From positions 15,283,501 to 15,347,500 of the forward strand of contig CM076949.1 of NCBI GenBank assembly GCA_039566865.1: 64,000 bases of DNA. Reading direction: 5' to 3'. This document shows, in pieces, positions 44,446 through 54,910 of this stretch. Source of the DNA: Aurelia coerulea (taxonomy: Eukaryota; Cnidaria; Scyphozoa; Semaeostomeae; Ulmaridae). The position numbers and the translations under genes are program-made. The notes below the pieces were generated by a model that saw only the letters and a list, made by a program, of their open reading frames with translations, was not told where the DNA came from and did no database searches. Position 1 is the first letter of the stretch. Each line of letters starts with the position of its first letter.

Positions 44446-44583
44446 AGTTTGATGACAAAGCGGAGGATGAGACAAGCGACGACAATGATTTTACACTTCA
44501 TTTTATCGACTTTCATTCCATGTTAACAGTTGACATTTCCATGAGACTTAGACGGTATATAAGACACGCCCGACAACACCTTT
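44446..44583 (-). repeat. Copy of the sequence that flanks the 47-49 kb palindrome (unfilled version)
   Basis: Its reverse complement reads GGTGTTGTCGGGCGTGT then CTTATATACCGTCTAAGTC and on to TCATCCTCCGCTTT. At 47,008-48,860 the same two halves are present but separated by the 1.7-kb palindrome. This copy therefore shows the pre-insertion arrangement. Confidence 0.8.
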
Positions 44584-47024
44584 CTCGAGGAGTTCAGCCT
44601 CGCTTTGATGCCCCTATACAAATGTATAGGAAAATGACCGGAAGTGAATATTTTCGTCCACTTTGAACGTTTCTTGCAGGGATGCGGTGTGATTTTTCCG
44701 CGTTAATTTAATCTTAAAAGGTAGTGAATTTATCTAAGAAATGTTTAAAACTAAAATCGTTTTGATTTAAAGATCCTGGTAAACTCCACGCAATTTGACA
44801 GGAGTGATGGTCTTATTTTAAGAGATTTTCATCCGTATTTGGGCAAATTTTTCGAATTCATTGTTTTTGGTGCGGTAAGCAGCGTCTTGAAAACCATGAC
44901 ATTTAGAAAATGCCGTAGATCGTAGAAATTGTTTTGAAGCGGCGTGGCGTGGTCTGCTTGCTGCTTGCTTTCAAGAAAACTTTTTAATTCTGAACGAAAC
45001 GAAGCAATAAACCAATATGCAGAGCACTAGCGATCCTTTTACTGCCAGTGAAGGACAAGAGATGCTTTCATGTTTTCAAATAAGTCTCCAACCCGCCAGA
45101 AAGAAAGAGACAAGAAGAAGCAGCTTCCAACGAAAGAACTCGGATATTTATGGATCAAGGACTAAAATCGTTTTGTTTATGATGGCATGGACAAATGGAT
45201 AGCAAATTATAGAAAATATGTTATTTGTACTGGGCAAGTTCCTGTCAATGATGGAGCAACTCAATGCAGTCTGGAAATCTTCTCTTGCTGGCTCTAAAAA
45301 CTCACAGACAAGGAAGATAGGGAAGGATGCTGTCTATCGAAATTGCAATGACTATTTCTGAATGGACAACGGCAATAACTGCTTTTTGGTAATTTTCAGA
45401 AACTCAAGAATAAGCATGGCAGCAGGGGCTACAGGGTGAAACGGGCGAGCTTTGTCTTTGTCTTTGCATAAATTGTCTTTGCAGATCAAATTCAGAATAA
45501 GGTTCAGACTGTTTCAGAATTGGAAGCATTAAAATTTTAATTTTGTGATGATTCAATTGCTATTATCTTACCATCTTCCTATTATCAGAGTAAAATCATC
45601 AGAGTATCAATTATTGGATTGCTCAAATTTTTTGATATATCATAATATTGTTTTTCATTGAATGCTTTGTCCATTAGTTTTGCATCAGTCTTCAGGCATT
45701 GGAAAAGCAAGAATTGCAGTCTTTTGTGGTTGTTGTCAAATGCTGCTTCAAGGTTGGGCTTGATTGGTAAAGGATAATCTTGTTCTGTTTGGGTCCTAAA
45801 ATAAAACAGAGACGATATTATTTCCTCCTACTAAAACTGTTGGCTGCATAGCGAATTTCACTTTGTCTCATAGAGAATTGCATGTACAAAAAAGAGCAGC
45901 AAACCAAAATAGGAGATGTCTTTGCAAACTTAAATCAGAGCAGCAATACCCTGCTCAAGAAAAAGAAAACAGATTTAAGGGCAAATAATTGCAGTAAACT
46001 ATCGTTTTTATAGGCAAAATAATCAAAGCTGATAATATTTTGTACAAGGTAGCCTTGATAACATTGTTTTAGTAAGCAAATCTCCTATTTCTAGGTCAGG
46101 GCTTCCCCATTAGTCTTGAAGAAAATAAGCAACAATGCAACTTTATGTTTGTTTACAGTTAGGCCAAACCCGACGAAAAGTTCTCTGAGCGCGAAGTCAA
46201 AGTTTTGTTATTATTCTCATTGCTCTGGTGGCCAAAACAGCTAGCAAGTACTCTAAAATACTTTCATTTCTGAACACATCAGATTAAGTTCGAAAGTGAT
46301 ACATTCAACCAAGGTTAACGTTTGTTTTCTGACTTAAAAGCAGACAAGTTTGTAAAAGGAAGCACGTAAAGTTAACGCAGATTAAATAGTCATGGCTCTC
46401 AAGGAAAAATCGCCTTTGAAAATTGTGGGAAACCGGCAAAGGCTACAGCAAAACAGGCAACATTCCTAGAAACTAGATGCTTACAGCCATTGCGTTATAT
46501 CTCCAAAATGAGAATTCCTGTCTTAGTTTAAAAAATATTGGAGTTTGAAAAAATTTCGGTTAAATTTAGGCCAACAAAAGTTCATTTTCTTGAAACTGCA
46601 AGCCGAAGTTCAAGACGAGAAAAAGACAAGTTTATTTCGTCAACAATTGGCGAAAGGTGGCAAAATAGGACAAAACGACATCGAGGAATCCAAAACTTTC
46701 AACAAAATTTCCATGAAACAAAGGACAAATGTTAAATTTATGATAAAGTCTGCTTACCTGCTGTGCTGAATCCCGAGTTTGTAAACAGAGTTGTCCACGG
46801 CCTTTGAAAAATATGAAAAACCAAGGGGCTCTGAGTTCAAAATGCTAAAAGAACTTGAAAGAGCGAAGATACAGCTATTGCGTTATATCTCGATATTTTG
46901 CTTTGGGACACTTGGGACGCCTGCTGACGCCATTTATCACAAAATTTTACTTTCGCGCCACAGCTTTCTTGCAAGAGAGGCCGGAAGTGACGTCAGAATT
47001 CAGGCTTGGTGTTGTCGGGCGTGT
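44584..47024. other. Unassigned DNA around the candidate exon
   Basis: Apart from 45,585-45,795 I see no supportable gene. Another exon-like stretch (acceptor TTCTTTTAG, donor GTAAGC) at about 46,759-46,845 on the minus strand is open for 29 codons but resembles nothing known to me. Confidence 0.4.
45585..45795 (-). CDS. Candidate exon of an unidentified gene
   Basis: A strong acceptor (TCTCTGTTTTATTTTAG) is followed by a frame open for 69 codons to a TGA at 45,585: it contains DYPLPIKPNLEAAFDNNHKR and LLFQCLKTDAKLMDK. Composition looks like a real protein rather than a transposon. No donor lies inside the frame, so it would be a terminal exon. I do not recognise the family and found no partner exon. 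It sits upstream of the visible TYW1 exons on the same strand. May also be chance. Confidence 0.3.
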
Positions 47025-47266
47025 AAGAGACATAATCGGTTAAAAAAGAAATTAATTAATTAATTTGACGTAAAAATGTTTTTAGAACGCTTCGAACCAG
47101 GCTTGGTTCATCTTCAGCAAATCTTATAAATAAACATGGCAATTTATACCAAGAAACAAACAAGATAAAACGCGGTAAACAAGCGTGAGTTACATTTCCT
47201 ACGCGTAAGTGGTAAGTTACATTTACTACGCGTACCTAAGTCTCAAGTTGATACATTGAAAACAGA

Positions 47267-47908
47267 TCAGAGGAGGACTAAGGGAAAAGACGCCTGTTGG
47301 GAATTAAGTTCAGGTCGATCCCGTAAAATAAGGAGGCTCTCGTGAATAAGAAGGTCAAACTCATTGTTGGCTCTGTCCAAAATAGAAAAATCTTTAAACG
47401 ACTCGGCGTGCCCTGATTGGCCAATGTGATCCCCAATGGCGGATGGACTCGCTTTTATCTTTCGACCAGCTTTGTTAACTCGCAAGTGCTCTCTGCATCG
47501 TATAATTATATTACGTGATGTTTCTCCGTAGTACAAGGCATGGCAGCCAGGACACTGAAACTTGTAAATAACAGATGAGTGCATGACAGTAGGAAAGCGA
47601 TCCTTGAACGAAAAAAGTGATCCAATGCGTTTAGGGGACAGAAAAATAACCTTAAGTTGGATATTAGGACAACATTGTTTGATGACCCTATCTAGCCTAG
47701 TTTTGATTTGTAAGCTATACTGCCCAAGATACGGTATACAAAATAAGAGGGGGACTTTGTCATTAGGCTTCAGGGGAGGTTTGAGTCCAAATTGGCGGTC
47801 CAGAAAATTCTTAATAATACGGTCGATGAGACTCTCCGGAAAGCAGTAATCGGTAAAAATCTTCTTAATTCGGAGGATTTCTTCATGAAAATTGCCGTAA
47901 GATGAGCA
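47267..47908 (-). CDS. Penelope-like GIY-YIG endonuclease fragment (left arm)
   Basis: The minus-strand frame is open from about 47,908 (SSYGNFHEEILRIKK) to the stop at 47,267. It has KVPLLFCIPYLG, then VIYKFQCPGCHALYYGETSR with the R-C-R-E-H-L that follows: the GIY-YIG core in its VIY/YYG form, with the conserved Arg and Glu-His, then IGDHIGQSGH. This is the endonuclease end of a PLE family different from the 51-54 kb one. No RT part is present, so it is a fragment. It extends slightly further into the centre than the right-arm copy. Confidence 0.85.
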   Translation of the reverse strand, partial: CSSYGNFHEEILRIKKIFTDYCFPESLIDRIIKNFLDRQFGLKPPLKPNDKVPLLFCIPYLGQYSLQIKTRLDRVIKQCCPNIQLKVIFLSPKRIGSLFSFKDRFPTVMHSSVIYKFQCPGCHALYYGETSRNIIIRCREHLRVNKAGRKIKASPSAIGDHIGQSGHAESFKDFSILDRANNEFDLLIHESLLILRDRPELNSQQASFPLVLL

Positions 47909-47913
47909 AATAG

Positions 47914-48510
47914 AAGATTTTTACCGATTACTGCTTTCCGGAGAGTCTCATCGACCGTATTATTAAGAATTTTCTGGACCGCCAATTTGGACCCAAACCT
48001 CCCCTGAAGCCTAATGACAAAGTCCCCCTCTTATTTTGTATACCGTATCTTGGGCAGTATAGCTTACAAATCAAAACTAGGCTAGGTAGAGTCATCAAAC
48101 AATGTTGTCCTAATATCCAACTTAAGGTTATTTTTCTGTCCCCTAAACGCATTGGATCACTTTTTTCGTTCAAGGATCGCTTTCCTACTGTCATGCACTC
48201 ATCTGTTATTTACAAGTTTCAGTGTCCTGGCTGCCATGCCTTGTACTACGCAGAAACATCACGTAATATAATTATACGATGCAGAGAGCACTTGCGAGTT
48301 AACAAAGCTGGTCGAAAGATAAAAGCGAGTCCATCCGCCATTGGGGATCACATTGGCCAATCAGGGCACGCCGCGTCGTTTAAAGATTTTTCTATTTTGG
48401 ATAGAGCCAACAATGAGTTTGACCTTCTTATTCACGAGAGCCTCCTTATTTTACGGGATCGACCTGAACTTAATTCCCAACAGGCGTCTTTTCCCTTAGT
48501 CCTCCTCTGA
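47914..48510 (+). CDS. Penelope-like GIY-YIG endonuclease fragment (right arm)
   Basis: Mirror copy of the left-arm frame, 198 codons, ending at the same stop. A TAG at 47,911-47,913 closes it upstream, at the edge of the palindrome centre. VIYKFQCPGCHALYYAETSR replaces Gly with Ala in the YYG motif, which would probably weaken the nuclease. Not expected to be expressed as a full protein. Confidence 0.85.
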   Translation, partial: KIFTDYCFPESLIDRIIKNFLDRQFGPKPPLKPNDKVPLLFCIPYLGQYSLQIKTRLGRVIKQCCPNIQLKVIFLSPKRIGSLFSFKDRFPTVMHSSVIYKFQCPGCHALYYAETSRNIIIRCREHLRVNKAGRKIKASPSAIGDHIGQSGHAASFKDFSILDRANNEFDLLIHESLLILRDRPELNSQQASFPLVLL

Positions 48511-48859
48511 TCTGTTTTCAATGTATCAACTTGAGACTTAGGTACGCGTAGTAAATGTAACTTACCACTTACGCGTAGGAAATGTAACTCACGCTTGTTT
48601 ACCGCGTTTTATCTTGTTCGTTCCTTGGTATAAATTGCCATGTTTATTTATAAGATTTGCTGAAGATGAACCAAGCCTGGTTCGAAGCGTTCTAAAAACA
48701 TTTTTACGTCAAATTAATTAATTAATTTCTTTTTTAACCGATTATGTCTCTTATATACCGTCTAAGTCTCCTGGAAATGTCAACTCTTAACATGGAATGA
48801 AAGTCGATAAAATGAAGTGTAAAATCATTGTCGTCGCTTGTCTCATCCTCCGCTTTATT

Positions 48860-49232
48860 CAATTAAAAATCTACAGTGCAAGATACTATTAATACTACCT
48901 CAAAACTACTGGGTGAGGAAAACAGTTAAAGACCTTTTCAACGCCATTGGTTAGTTAGCTACTTCTCAAATTCCTTAAAATGCAGATTAGAATGAAATTG
49001 TAACGGAGCTAAAGCAACGAACATGCAGTTTATTGTTTATTGCAAGAATATCTGACGTCAAAAGACAAAGCACGAAAATACAACACCAGGACACGAGAAC
49101 CGACCCCTACGACCACAACGACTCAACTGAAAAACAACGAGAACGAGTCTAACAACAGAAACAACACATGACAAGGACATTTTCACCTTATAAGGACAAA
49201 ATTATACTTGTAAATTAATTAACCATTTATGG
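48860..49232. other. No gene seen
   Basis: A/C-rich plus strand without coding frame. It leads into a PLE-like promoter/ribozyme block. Confidence 0.4.
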
Positions 49233-49239
49233 ACATACA

Positions 49240-49325
49240 TTTTACTATAAATAGAGATCGATCCTTTAACTTAATCAGTTGCTCTGAAGATGCCCTAGTG
49301 GGCGAAACTAGTTAGCAGATAGCTG
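49240..49325 (+). ncRNA. Hammerhead-like motif downstream of a TATA box (PLE-type terminal repeat relic)
   Basis: TATAAATA at 49,246-49,253 is followed by CTGAAGA (49,284-49,290), GCCC-TAGT-GGGC (stem II) and GAAACTAGTT. The boxes and the GAAACTAGT edge are the same as in the 13.6-kb array. One unpaired U lies between CTGAAGA and stem II, so the fold is imperfect. Read as a relic of a PLE terminal repeat with its own promoter. Confidence 0.5.
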
Positions 49326-49625
49326 AATAAATGAAAAAAAGGGCAAAGATCAACTCGATGCCTGCTCTCTGAGGATGTTGTCCCTCTTCTTCATCGTTCA
49401 CTATTTATTGTTTATTGCAGATATACGCCTCTGACGAGTTGCAGTACCATAGGTTTTGACTCTCTAGAGATGTCATGTGCTTAATTATCTACGTGCTCAT
49501 TGATAGTCGTGCATGCGGCATGGTTTCTTCTATGCAGTATAAAACTGTGATTACAATTAAGATTACAGTTGTATCCTTCAAAAGACTGTGGCAAAACTGT
49601 GATGGGTCGGTAGTTCTTTCTTGTA

Positions 49626-50490
49626 AGATGAAGGGGATGAAGGGGTCCTTGGCAGAGGCATGGCTCTTAGAACGATGAAGGGATCCTTGGCAGAGGCATG
49701 GCTAAAGAAGAGGTTGCAGAGAAACGAAGAAATCAATACGAAGAAAAGGTCCTGCATGGCAATATGTGAGGATTACAAGAGAGATCAGAAATCACAAGAG
49801 CTGGAATTGGTTGAAAAGAGGAACATTAAAGAAAGAGACAGAAAGAACACTGATTGCAGCTCAAGATCAGGCCTTAAGGACAAATGCAATTAAGAACAAA
49901 ATTGACCAACAAGATAGATCACCCATATGCAGGCTTTGTGGGGAAAGAGAAGAGACTATCAGCCATATTGTTGCAGAGTGTACGAAACTTGCACAGAAGT
50001 AATATCGCTACTGGCGCCATGGCAGGTTGCAGTGGTTATACACGGGACATCGTGCAAAAGATTTGGACTTCCCCATAATGATCAGTGGTATCAACATATC
50101 CCAGAAAGAGTGTTAACAAATGAAAATGTAAAGCTACTGTGGGACTTTTTTTTAATTCAGACGGATCACCACCTTGAACACAATAAACCTGATATAGTAA
50201 TACACGACAAAACTACCAGGGTGTGCTTTATCATGGATGTTGCATGCCCATTTGATACAAGGGTATAGACGAAAGAGCTCAAGAAGATTGAACGTTAAAC
50301 GTTATCAGGATTTGAAAAGAGAAATTGGTAAAATCTGAGAATGAAGAAAAATATTTGTGGTTCCAATCGTGATTGGGGCATTGGGTACATTGAGGAAGGA
50401 TTTTAGTGCACGGGCAGCAAGATAGAAGTGGAAGATAAGACTGACATGATGCAGAAAGCTTGTGTGTTGGGAATGGCAAAGATTATCAGG
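49626..50490 (+). pseudogene. C-terminal part of an R2/NeSL-type LINE (CCHC finger and REL endonuclease)
   Basis: Across shifting frames: KGSLAEAWLKKRLQR, then TREIRNHKSWNWLKRGTLKK, ALRTNAIKNKIDQQ and CRLCGEREETISHIVAEC (C-x2-C-x7-H-x4-C). Next come KPDIVIHDKTTRVCFIMDVACPFDTRV (given as the PD and following D of a restriction-like endonuclease) and VPIVIGALGTLRK. These are the signature C-terminal domains of R2-clade LINEs, in which a restriction-like nuclease cuts the target. It has several frameshifts, and the RT is not attached. A duplicated GGGGTCCTTGGCAGAGGC segment near 49,640-49,700 is also visible. It appears to be the same family as 60,280-64,000. Confidence 0.8.
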
Positions 50491-50628
50491 AGTGTTCTAG
50501 ATATCTAAGGTCAAGGGTATTGACTTGATATTTAGCTGAACAACAAACCACCAATTACAATGATATGGTGTGCGAAAAAACAACAACAATTATAATAATA
50601 ACAATAATGATAATAATAAAAATTGATA

Positions 50629-50675
50629 CTGAAGAAGATTTTATATCGAAACGTCTTCCCTGAAACAGTTGTGTG
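50629..50675 (+). ncRNA. Hammerhead-like motif left of the complete PLE
   Basis: CTGAAGA (50,629-50,635), a short GAT/ATC hairpin and GAAAC (from 50,648), then AAACAGTTGTGT. The same order of blocks occurs at 51,268 and 54,866 in the terminal repeats. It probably belongs to an older PLE copy into which the present one inserted or with which it is in tandem. Confidence 0.45.
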
Positions 50676-51267
50676 TTTTTTATGATAATAATAACAATAA
50701 TAATAATATTGGAACATTCGTACCCGCGGGCCTAAACGAGAGGGCAGCAGATATTGAGCTCGATATGTTTGCGTGTGGGTCGGCATGAATTCTGCCATTA
50801 CACTTAACTTAGGAGTCTGGGTCTACTTGGGCGGGGCACTCTAGACTTTGGCTTTGTGTTGTTTACACATGGTGGTAGGGTGGAATTCCCTATCATGCCA
50901 TCCGGGATTTAGCAGAGGCAAAAATAGTTTTTAGCCGTTTTGCAAATCCTTGGAGGGTCATTGGATGGATGTTTTTCTCAGTAGTTCTTGGCTCCAACAA
51001 CATGAGAGTAGGGCTGCCAGTCCCAGGGGTTTTGATTGGAGACGGAAAAGGAGGGAAGGAGGAATTGAAAATTGAATGGAGATCCACTTTAGAGACGGGG
51101 TTTTTTATAGTTGATATCTTAGTCGTATTGTATGATGTTGTTGCCTTTATATTTCACTTTGTTGTCTCCATTGTTATTTAAAGTAAAACAAGTTTTTGTA
51201 AACCGTATTGTAATGCAAATTAAATATTTATGTATTTATACTTGCTCGGCTGTCCCAGTTTTAGTAA

Positions 51268-51312
51268 CTGACGAAGATTTTATAATCGAAACGTTTTTAT
51301 TTAAACAGTTGT
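51268..51312 (+). ncRNA. Hammerhead-like motif in the left pseudo-LTR
   Basis: CTGACGA (51,268-51,274), GAT-TTTATA-ATC hairpin (51,276-51,287) and GAAAC (51,288), then GTTT and AAAC able to pair as stem III, and CAGTTGTGT. One unpaired A sits before the hairpin. Hammerheads in PLE terminal repeats are established. This fold is weaker than the 13.6-kb array and cleavage is not assured. A second copy is at 54,866-54,910. Confidence 0.5.
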
Positions 51313-51392
51313 GTTTCTACATTTTATTTTCTGTTTATTCTGGATGTGGTTTTAGTTTATATAATTTATTTTCCAACGGAGAGGGTTCAAAG

Positions 51393-54386
51393 ATGGTTGA
51401 GGACAGCCGAGCAGCAAGAAAAAGAGAAATTTTCAACCTGGCTGACAAAGTCACGCGATATTTTAATAATGGATTATTCCTTACTATCTGCCTTGCTTAT
51501 AATGTTACTCCAAAAGGACTCAAGCTCAAAAAGACGCCACAGATTGGTAAAAAGTCACAAAATTTCCAGAGGCAATGGGACAACATCATGTTTAATGCAG
51601 AGAAAGATCTTGTAAAAACACTTGTCGAAGAATACAATGAAACAGGAATAGAACTTCGGGTTGCATTTTGGAATAAAATTGCTGACTTTATGACAGAAGT
51701 ATGTGACATAACAGAAGTGAAACGTGTACTGCAGCGTCTTTGGGAGCAAGTCGAAAAAATACATAAAGTTTTAAAGGCTCGACGACGAAAGAAATTGAAA
51801 TCATTACTTAAGGAGAACGATCTTTCGAATTTTGCAGATAACAATTTTGGTGTATTTAATTTTTGGAACAATTTGACAAATTTTCGAGACTCATTAGTAG
51901 CACCCCCGCATGTAGATTTTCAAGAAATACAGAGGGACCTGTTTGCCGATGATTTCGTTAACCAGCCACCGGATTTGGAGAGCAGAGCAAGAACAAGAGG
52001 AGAGAGTAGCAATGAAGTAGTACAAGAATTGAACGAGAATAACAATACAAGGGAGCAGCAGGAAGAATTTGAAGTGAAAATTGACTCAAACGGACGAATT
52101 GAAGGTCGTTTTGCAAATGATAAGGTAATCAATCTCTCTAAGAGGGCGTTGTCCCAATCAGAAATATCTGTATTATCTAAAGGTTTGAAATTTGTAGCAA
52201 CACCAAAAGAAATAGATTTTTCTCAAATTAAGATTGATTTAGAAAACTTTGGTAGGCGGCTCCGACTTAAATGGCATTTTAGAGAATCGGAAAGCTTTTC
52301 GGAATTTCCAGCCTTCAAACCTCGTAGTAAATTTAACCCTAGAAACAAAGATGTGGCAATTGAAATGTATTTATCTAAGTTAGAAGATGAAATCATGAAA
52401 ATATCAGTAGAAGGTAACAATTTTAGCAATATTAGTAGAGAGGAAAAAGTAGCTTTAAATAACCTGAAATCTGACCGAACGATTGTTATCAAGGAAGCTG
52501 ACAAAGGATCGGGGGTGGTGGTCTGGGATCGAGAAGATTACATCAAAGAAGCAGAAAGTCAGCTTGGGGATACTGCAGTGTATGCAGAACTTGAAAACGA
52601 TCCTTCGGAGGATTTGCAGCGAGTCATTGACAATGCTATCAATATTATCAGGGAACGAGGGGATATTGACGATAAGACGTTGGATTATCTTTTGGTCAAT
52701 AACCCCAAACTAGGAAGGTTTTACTTGTTACCTAAAATACATAAACGGCTTAATAGCGTCCCTGGTAGGCCTGTAATTTCAAACTGTGATTTTTATACTG
52801 AGAATATGTCACAGTTTGTGGACCATCATTTACAGCCATTAGCTAAGAGCGTCAGGTCATACATAAAAGATACAAATAATTTTTTGCAAAAGATTGGCGA
52901 TCTTGGGGAGCTTCCTGAGAACGCTATTCTTTGCACTATTGACGTGGTTGGTCTCTACCCGAGCATACCACATGATGAGGGACTGGAGGCTCTACGGTTT
53001 GCTCTTGACGGTCGAGAAGATCAGTCGGTTTCAACAAACTCTCTCGTAGAACTAGCAGAGGTAGTGCTTAAGAACAACTTTTTCGAGTTTAGTGGCTCGT
53101 ATTTTCAACAACTTAGGGGAACGGCAATAGGGACTAAATGTGCGCCATCATATGCCATATTGTTTTTGGCAGCATTAGAAGAGAAGCTACTTGAAGGATC
53201 ACAACACAAACCATGGCTATGGTGGCGTTACATAGATGACGTATTTTTGGTTTGGTTACATGGCGAAGAAAAACTTTTGGAATTCATCAACTACCTGAAC
53301 GGGGCACATCATTCGATAAAATTCACTGCAGATTGGTCCCATGATAGGATTAACTTTCTAGATGTACAGGTCATTAGAGAGGGCAAAGGGCTCGTTACGG
53401 ATTTATATTCGAAACCGACTGACACACACCAACTCCTCCACCGCACTTCCTGCCATCCAAACCATACAAAAAAGGGTATACCGTATAGTCAAGCCCTTAG
53501 AATGCGTCGTATTTGTTCAGAAGATAGGTTTTTCGAAAGCAGGGTTGCAGATCTTAAAACGTGGCTCTTAAATAGGGGTTATACAGAGGGGGACATAGAT
53601 GGGCAGGTTGACAGGGTTAAAGGTCTGGATCGTACTTCCTTACTTTCTCGGCAACAACAACCAAAGGACGACACACGGATGCCATTGGTGTTGACGTACC
53701 ATCCAGCTTTGCATAAGGTCTACGAAATTCTGCGCAAATCTGAGAATATTCTTTGCGTAGATGAGGGGCACAAAAATGTTTTTAGGGACAAAATCTTTGT
53801 ATCTTTTAGGAAGGCAAAAAGTCTTAAGGATAATCTGGTACGGGCGAAGCTTCAGCCATTGGAGGAGGAGGAGTTGGTGGAAAAGGGGACATTTAAGTGC
53901 AATGGCAGAAGGAGTTGTCAAATCTGTCCTCTAATACAAGAAGGGGATACCTTTAAAAATGCAGATGATTCTAGGACATTTAAAATATTTTCAGGGGCCT
54001 TTCATTGCAACACAGAAAGTGTGGTTTATATGTTGCAGTGTAACTGTTGCAATAAAAAGTACATAGGCAGCACAAAAAACAAGTTTAGGCAAAGGTTTAA
54101 TGTTTATAAATCGTATTTCAGGACATACGCACGCAAACATACCGAGGGCACTCTTGGGACAGGGAAACCTGTCCCACAAGCTGGCTTTTTTAGCCATTTT
54201 TTCGATGAACAACACGGGGGAAACTTTTCTGTTACCATCAAAATTATTGACACAGCAGAGGATGTCTACTCACTTCGAAGAAAAGAGTTATTTTGGCAAT
54301 ACAAACTTGGAACATTCGTACCCGCGGGCCTAAACGAGAGGGCAGCAGATATTGAGCTCGATATGTTTGCGTGTGGGTCGGCATGA
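51393..54386 (+). CDS. Penelope-like reverse transcriptase with GIY-YIG endonuclease, intact
   Basis: I chose the ATG at 51,393 (MVEDSRAARKREIFNLAD); the frame is open 261 nt further upstream, but that part is inside the terminal repeat. In 997 residues: basic N-terminus with KARRRKKLKSL (about 130), RT fingers ADKGSGVVVWDREDY (about 370) and YLLPKIHKR (about 445), motif A IDVVGLYPSIPHDEG (about 515), motif B GTAIGTKCAPSYA (about 576), motif C YIDDVFLVW (about 613) and motif E FLDVQV. Next come a linker with CKPT-like YSKPTDTHQ, a Cys cluster CNGRRSCQIC (about 835), and GIY-YIG core VVYMLQCNCC...YIGST (about 877-893). It ends with LFWQYKLGTF, conserved at PLE ends. All catalytic motifs are present. 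The protein would copy its RNA at a nick made by the GIY-YIG nuclease. Confidence 0.93.
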   Translation: MVEDSRAARKREIFNLADKVTRYFNNGLFLTICLAYNVTPKGLKLKKTPQIGKKSQNFQRQWDNIMFNAEKDLVKTLVEEYNETGIELRVAFWNKIADFMTEVCDITEVKRVLQRLWEQVEKIHKVLKARRRKKLKSLLKENDLSNFADNNFGVFNFWNNLTNFRDSLVAPPHVDFQEIQRDLFADDFVNQPPDLESRARTRGESSNEVVQELNENNNTREQQEEFEVKIDSNGRIEGRFANDKVINLSKRALSQSEISVLSKGLKFVATPKEIDFSQIKIDLENFGRRLRLKWHFRESESFSEFPAFKPRSKFNPRNKDVAIEMYLSKLEDEIMKISVEGNNFSNISREEKVALNNLKSDRTIVIKEADKGSGVVVWDREDYIKEAESQLGDTAVYAELENDPSEDLQRVIDNAINIIRERGDIDDKTLDYLLVNNPKLGRFYLLPKIHKRLNSVPGRPVISNCDFYTENMSQFVDHHLQPLAKSVRSYIKDTNNFLQKIGDLGELPENAILCTIDVVGLYPSIPHDEGLEALRFALDGREDQSVSTNSLVELAEVVLKNNFFEFSGSYFQQLRGTAIGTKCAPSYAILFLAALEEKLLEGSQHKPWLWWRYIDDVFLVWLHGEEKLLEFINYLNGAHHSIKFTADWSHDRINFLDVQVIREGKGLVTDLYSKPTDTHQLLHRTSCHPNHTKKGIPYSQALRMRRICSEDRFFESRVADLKTWLLNRGYTEGDIDGQVDRVKGLDRTSLLSRQQQPKDDTRMPLVLTYHPALHKVYEILRKSENILCVDEGHKNVFRDKIFVSFRKAKSLKDNLVRAKLQPLEEEELVEKGTFKCNGRRSCQICPLIQEGDTFKNADDSRTFKIFSGAFHCNTESVVYMLQCNCCNKKYIGSTKNKFRQRFNVYKSYFRTYARKHTEGTLGTGKPVPQAGFFSHFFDEQHGGNFSVTIKIIDTAEDVYSLRRKELFWQYKLGTFVPAGLNERAADIELDMFACGSA

Positions 54387-54865
54387 ATTCTGCCATTACA
54401 CTTAACTTAGGAGTCTGGGTCTACTTGGGCGGGGCACTCTAGACTTTGGCTTTGTGTTGTTTACACATGGTGGTAGGGTGGAATTCCCTATCATGCCATC
54501 CGGGATTTAGCAGAGGCAAAAATAGTTTTTAGCCGTTTTGCAAATCCTTGGAGGGTCATTGGATGGATGTTTTTCTCAGTAGTTCTTGGCTCCAACAACA
54601 TGAGAGTAGGGCTGCCAGTCCCAGGGGTTTTGATTGGAGACGGAAAAGGAGGGAAGGAGGAATTGAAAATTGAATGGAGATCCACTTTAGAGACGGGGTT
54701 TTTTATAGTTGATATCTTAGTCGTATTGTATGATGTTGTTGCCTTTATATTTCACTTTGTTGTCTCCATTGTTATTTAAAGTAAAACAAGTTTTTGTAAA
54801 CCGTATTGTAATGCAAATTAAATATTTATGTATTTATACTTGCTCGGCTGTCCCAGTTTTAGTAA

Positions 54866-54910
54866 CTGACGAAGATTTTATAATCGAAACGTTTTTATTT
54901 AAACAGTTGT
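54866..54910 (+). ncRNA. Hammerhead-like motif in the right pseudo-LTR
   Basis: Same sequence as the left-repeat motif, CTGACGA...GAAAC, shifted by 3,598 bp. Confidence 0.5.

Larger units (their letters stand above)
47025..48752. mobile_element. 1.73-kb palindrome of a Penelope-like element 3' half
   Basis: Arms 47,025-47,865 and 47,912-48,752 are near-identical reverse complements, equal in length, around a 46-bp centre. The outer ends are AAGAGACATAATCGG and CCGATTATGTCTCTT. Each arm carries a PLE endonuclease reading frame plus about 240 bp of 3' DNA. Only a few base differences were seen between the arms (e.g. GET/AET in the endonuclease). It lies in a sequence that exists unfilled at 44,446-44,583. 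Confidence 0.9.
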
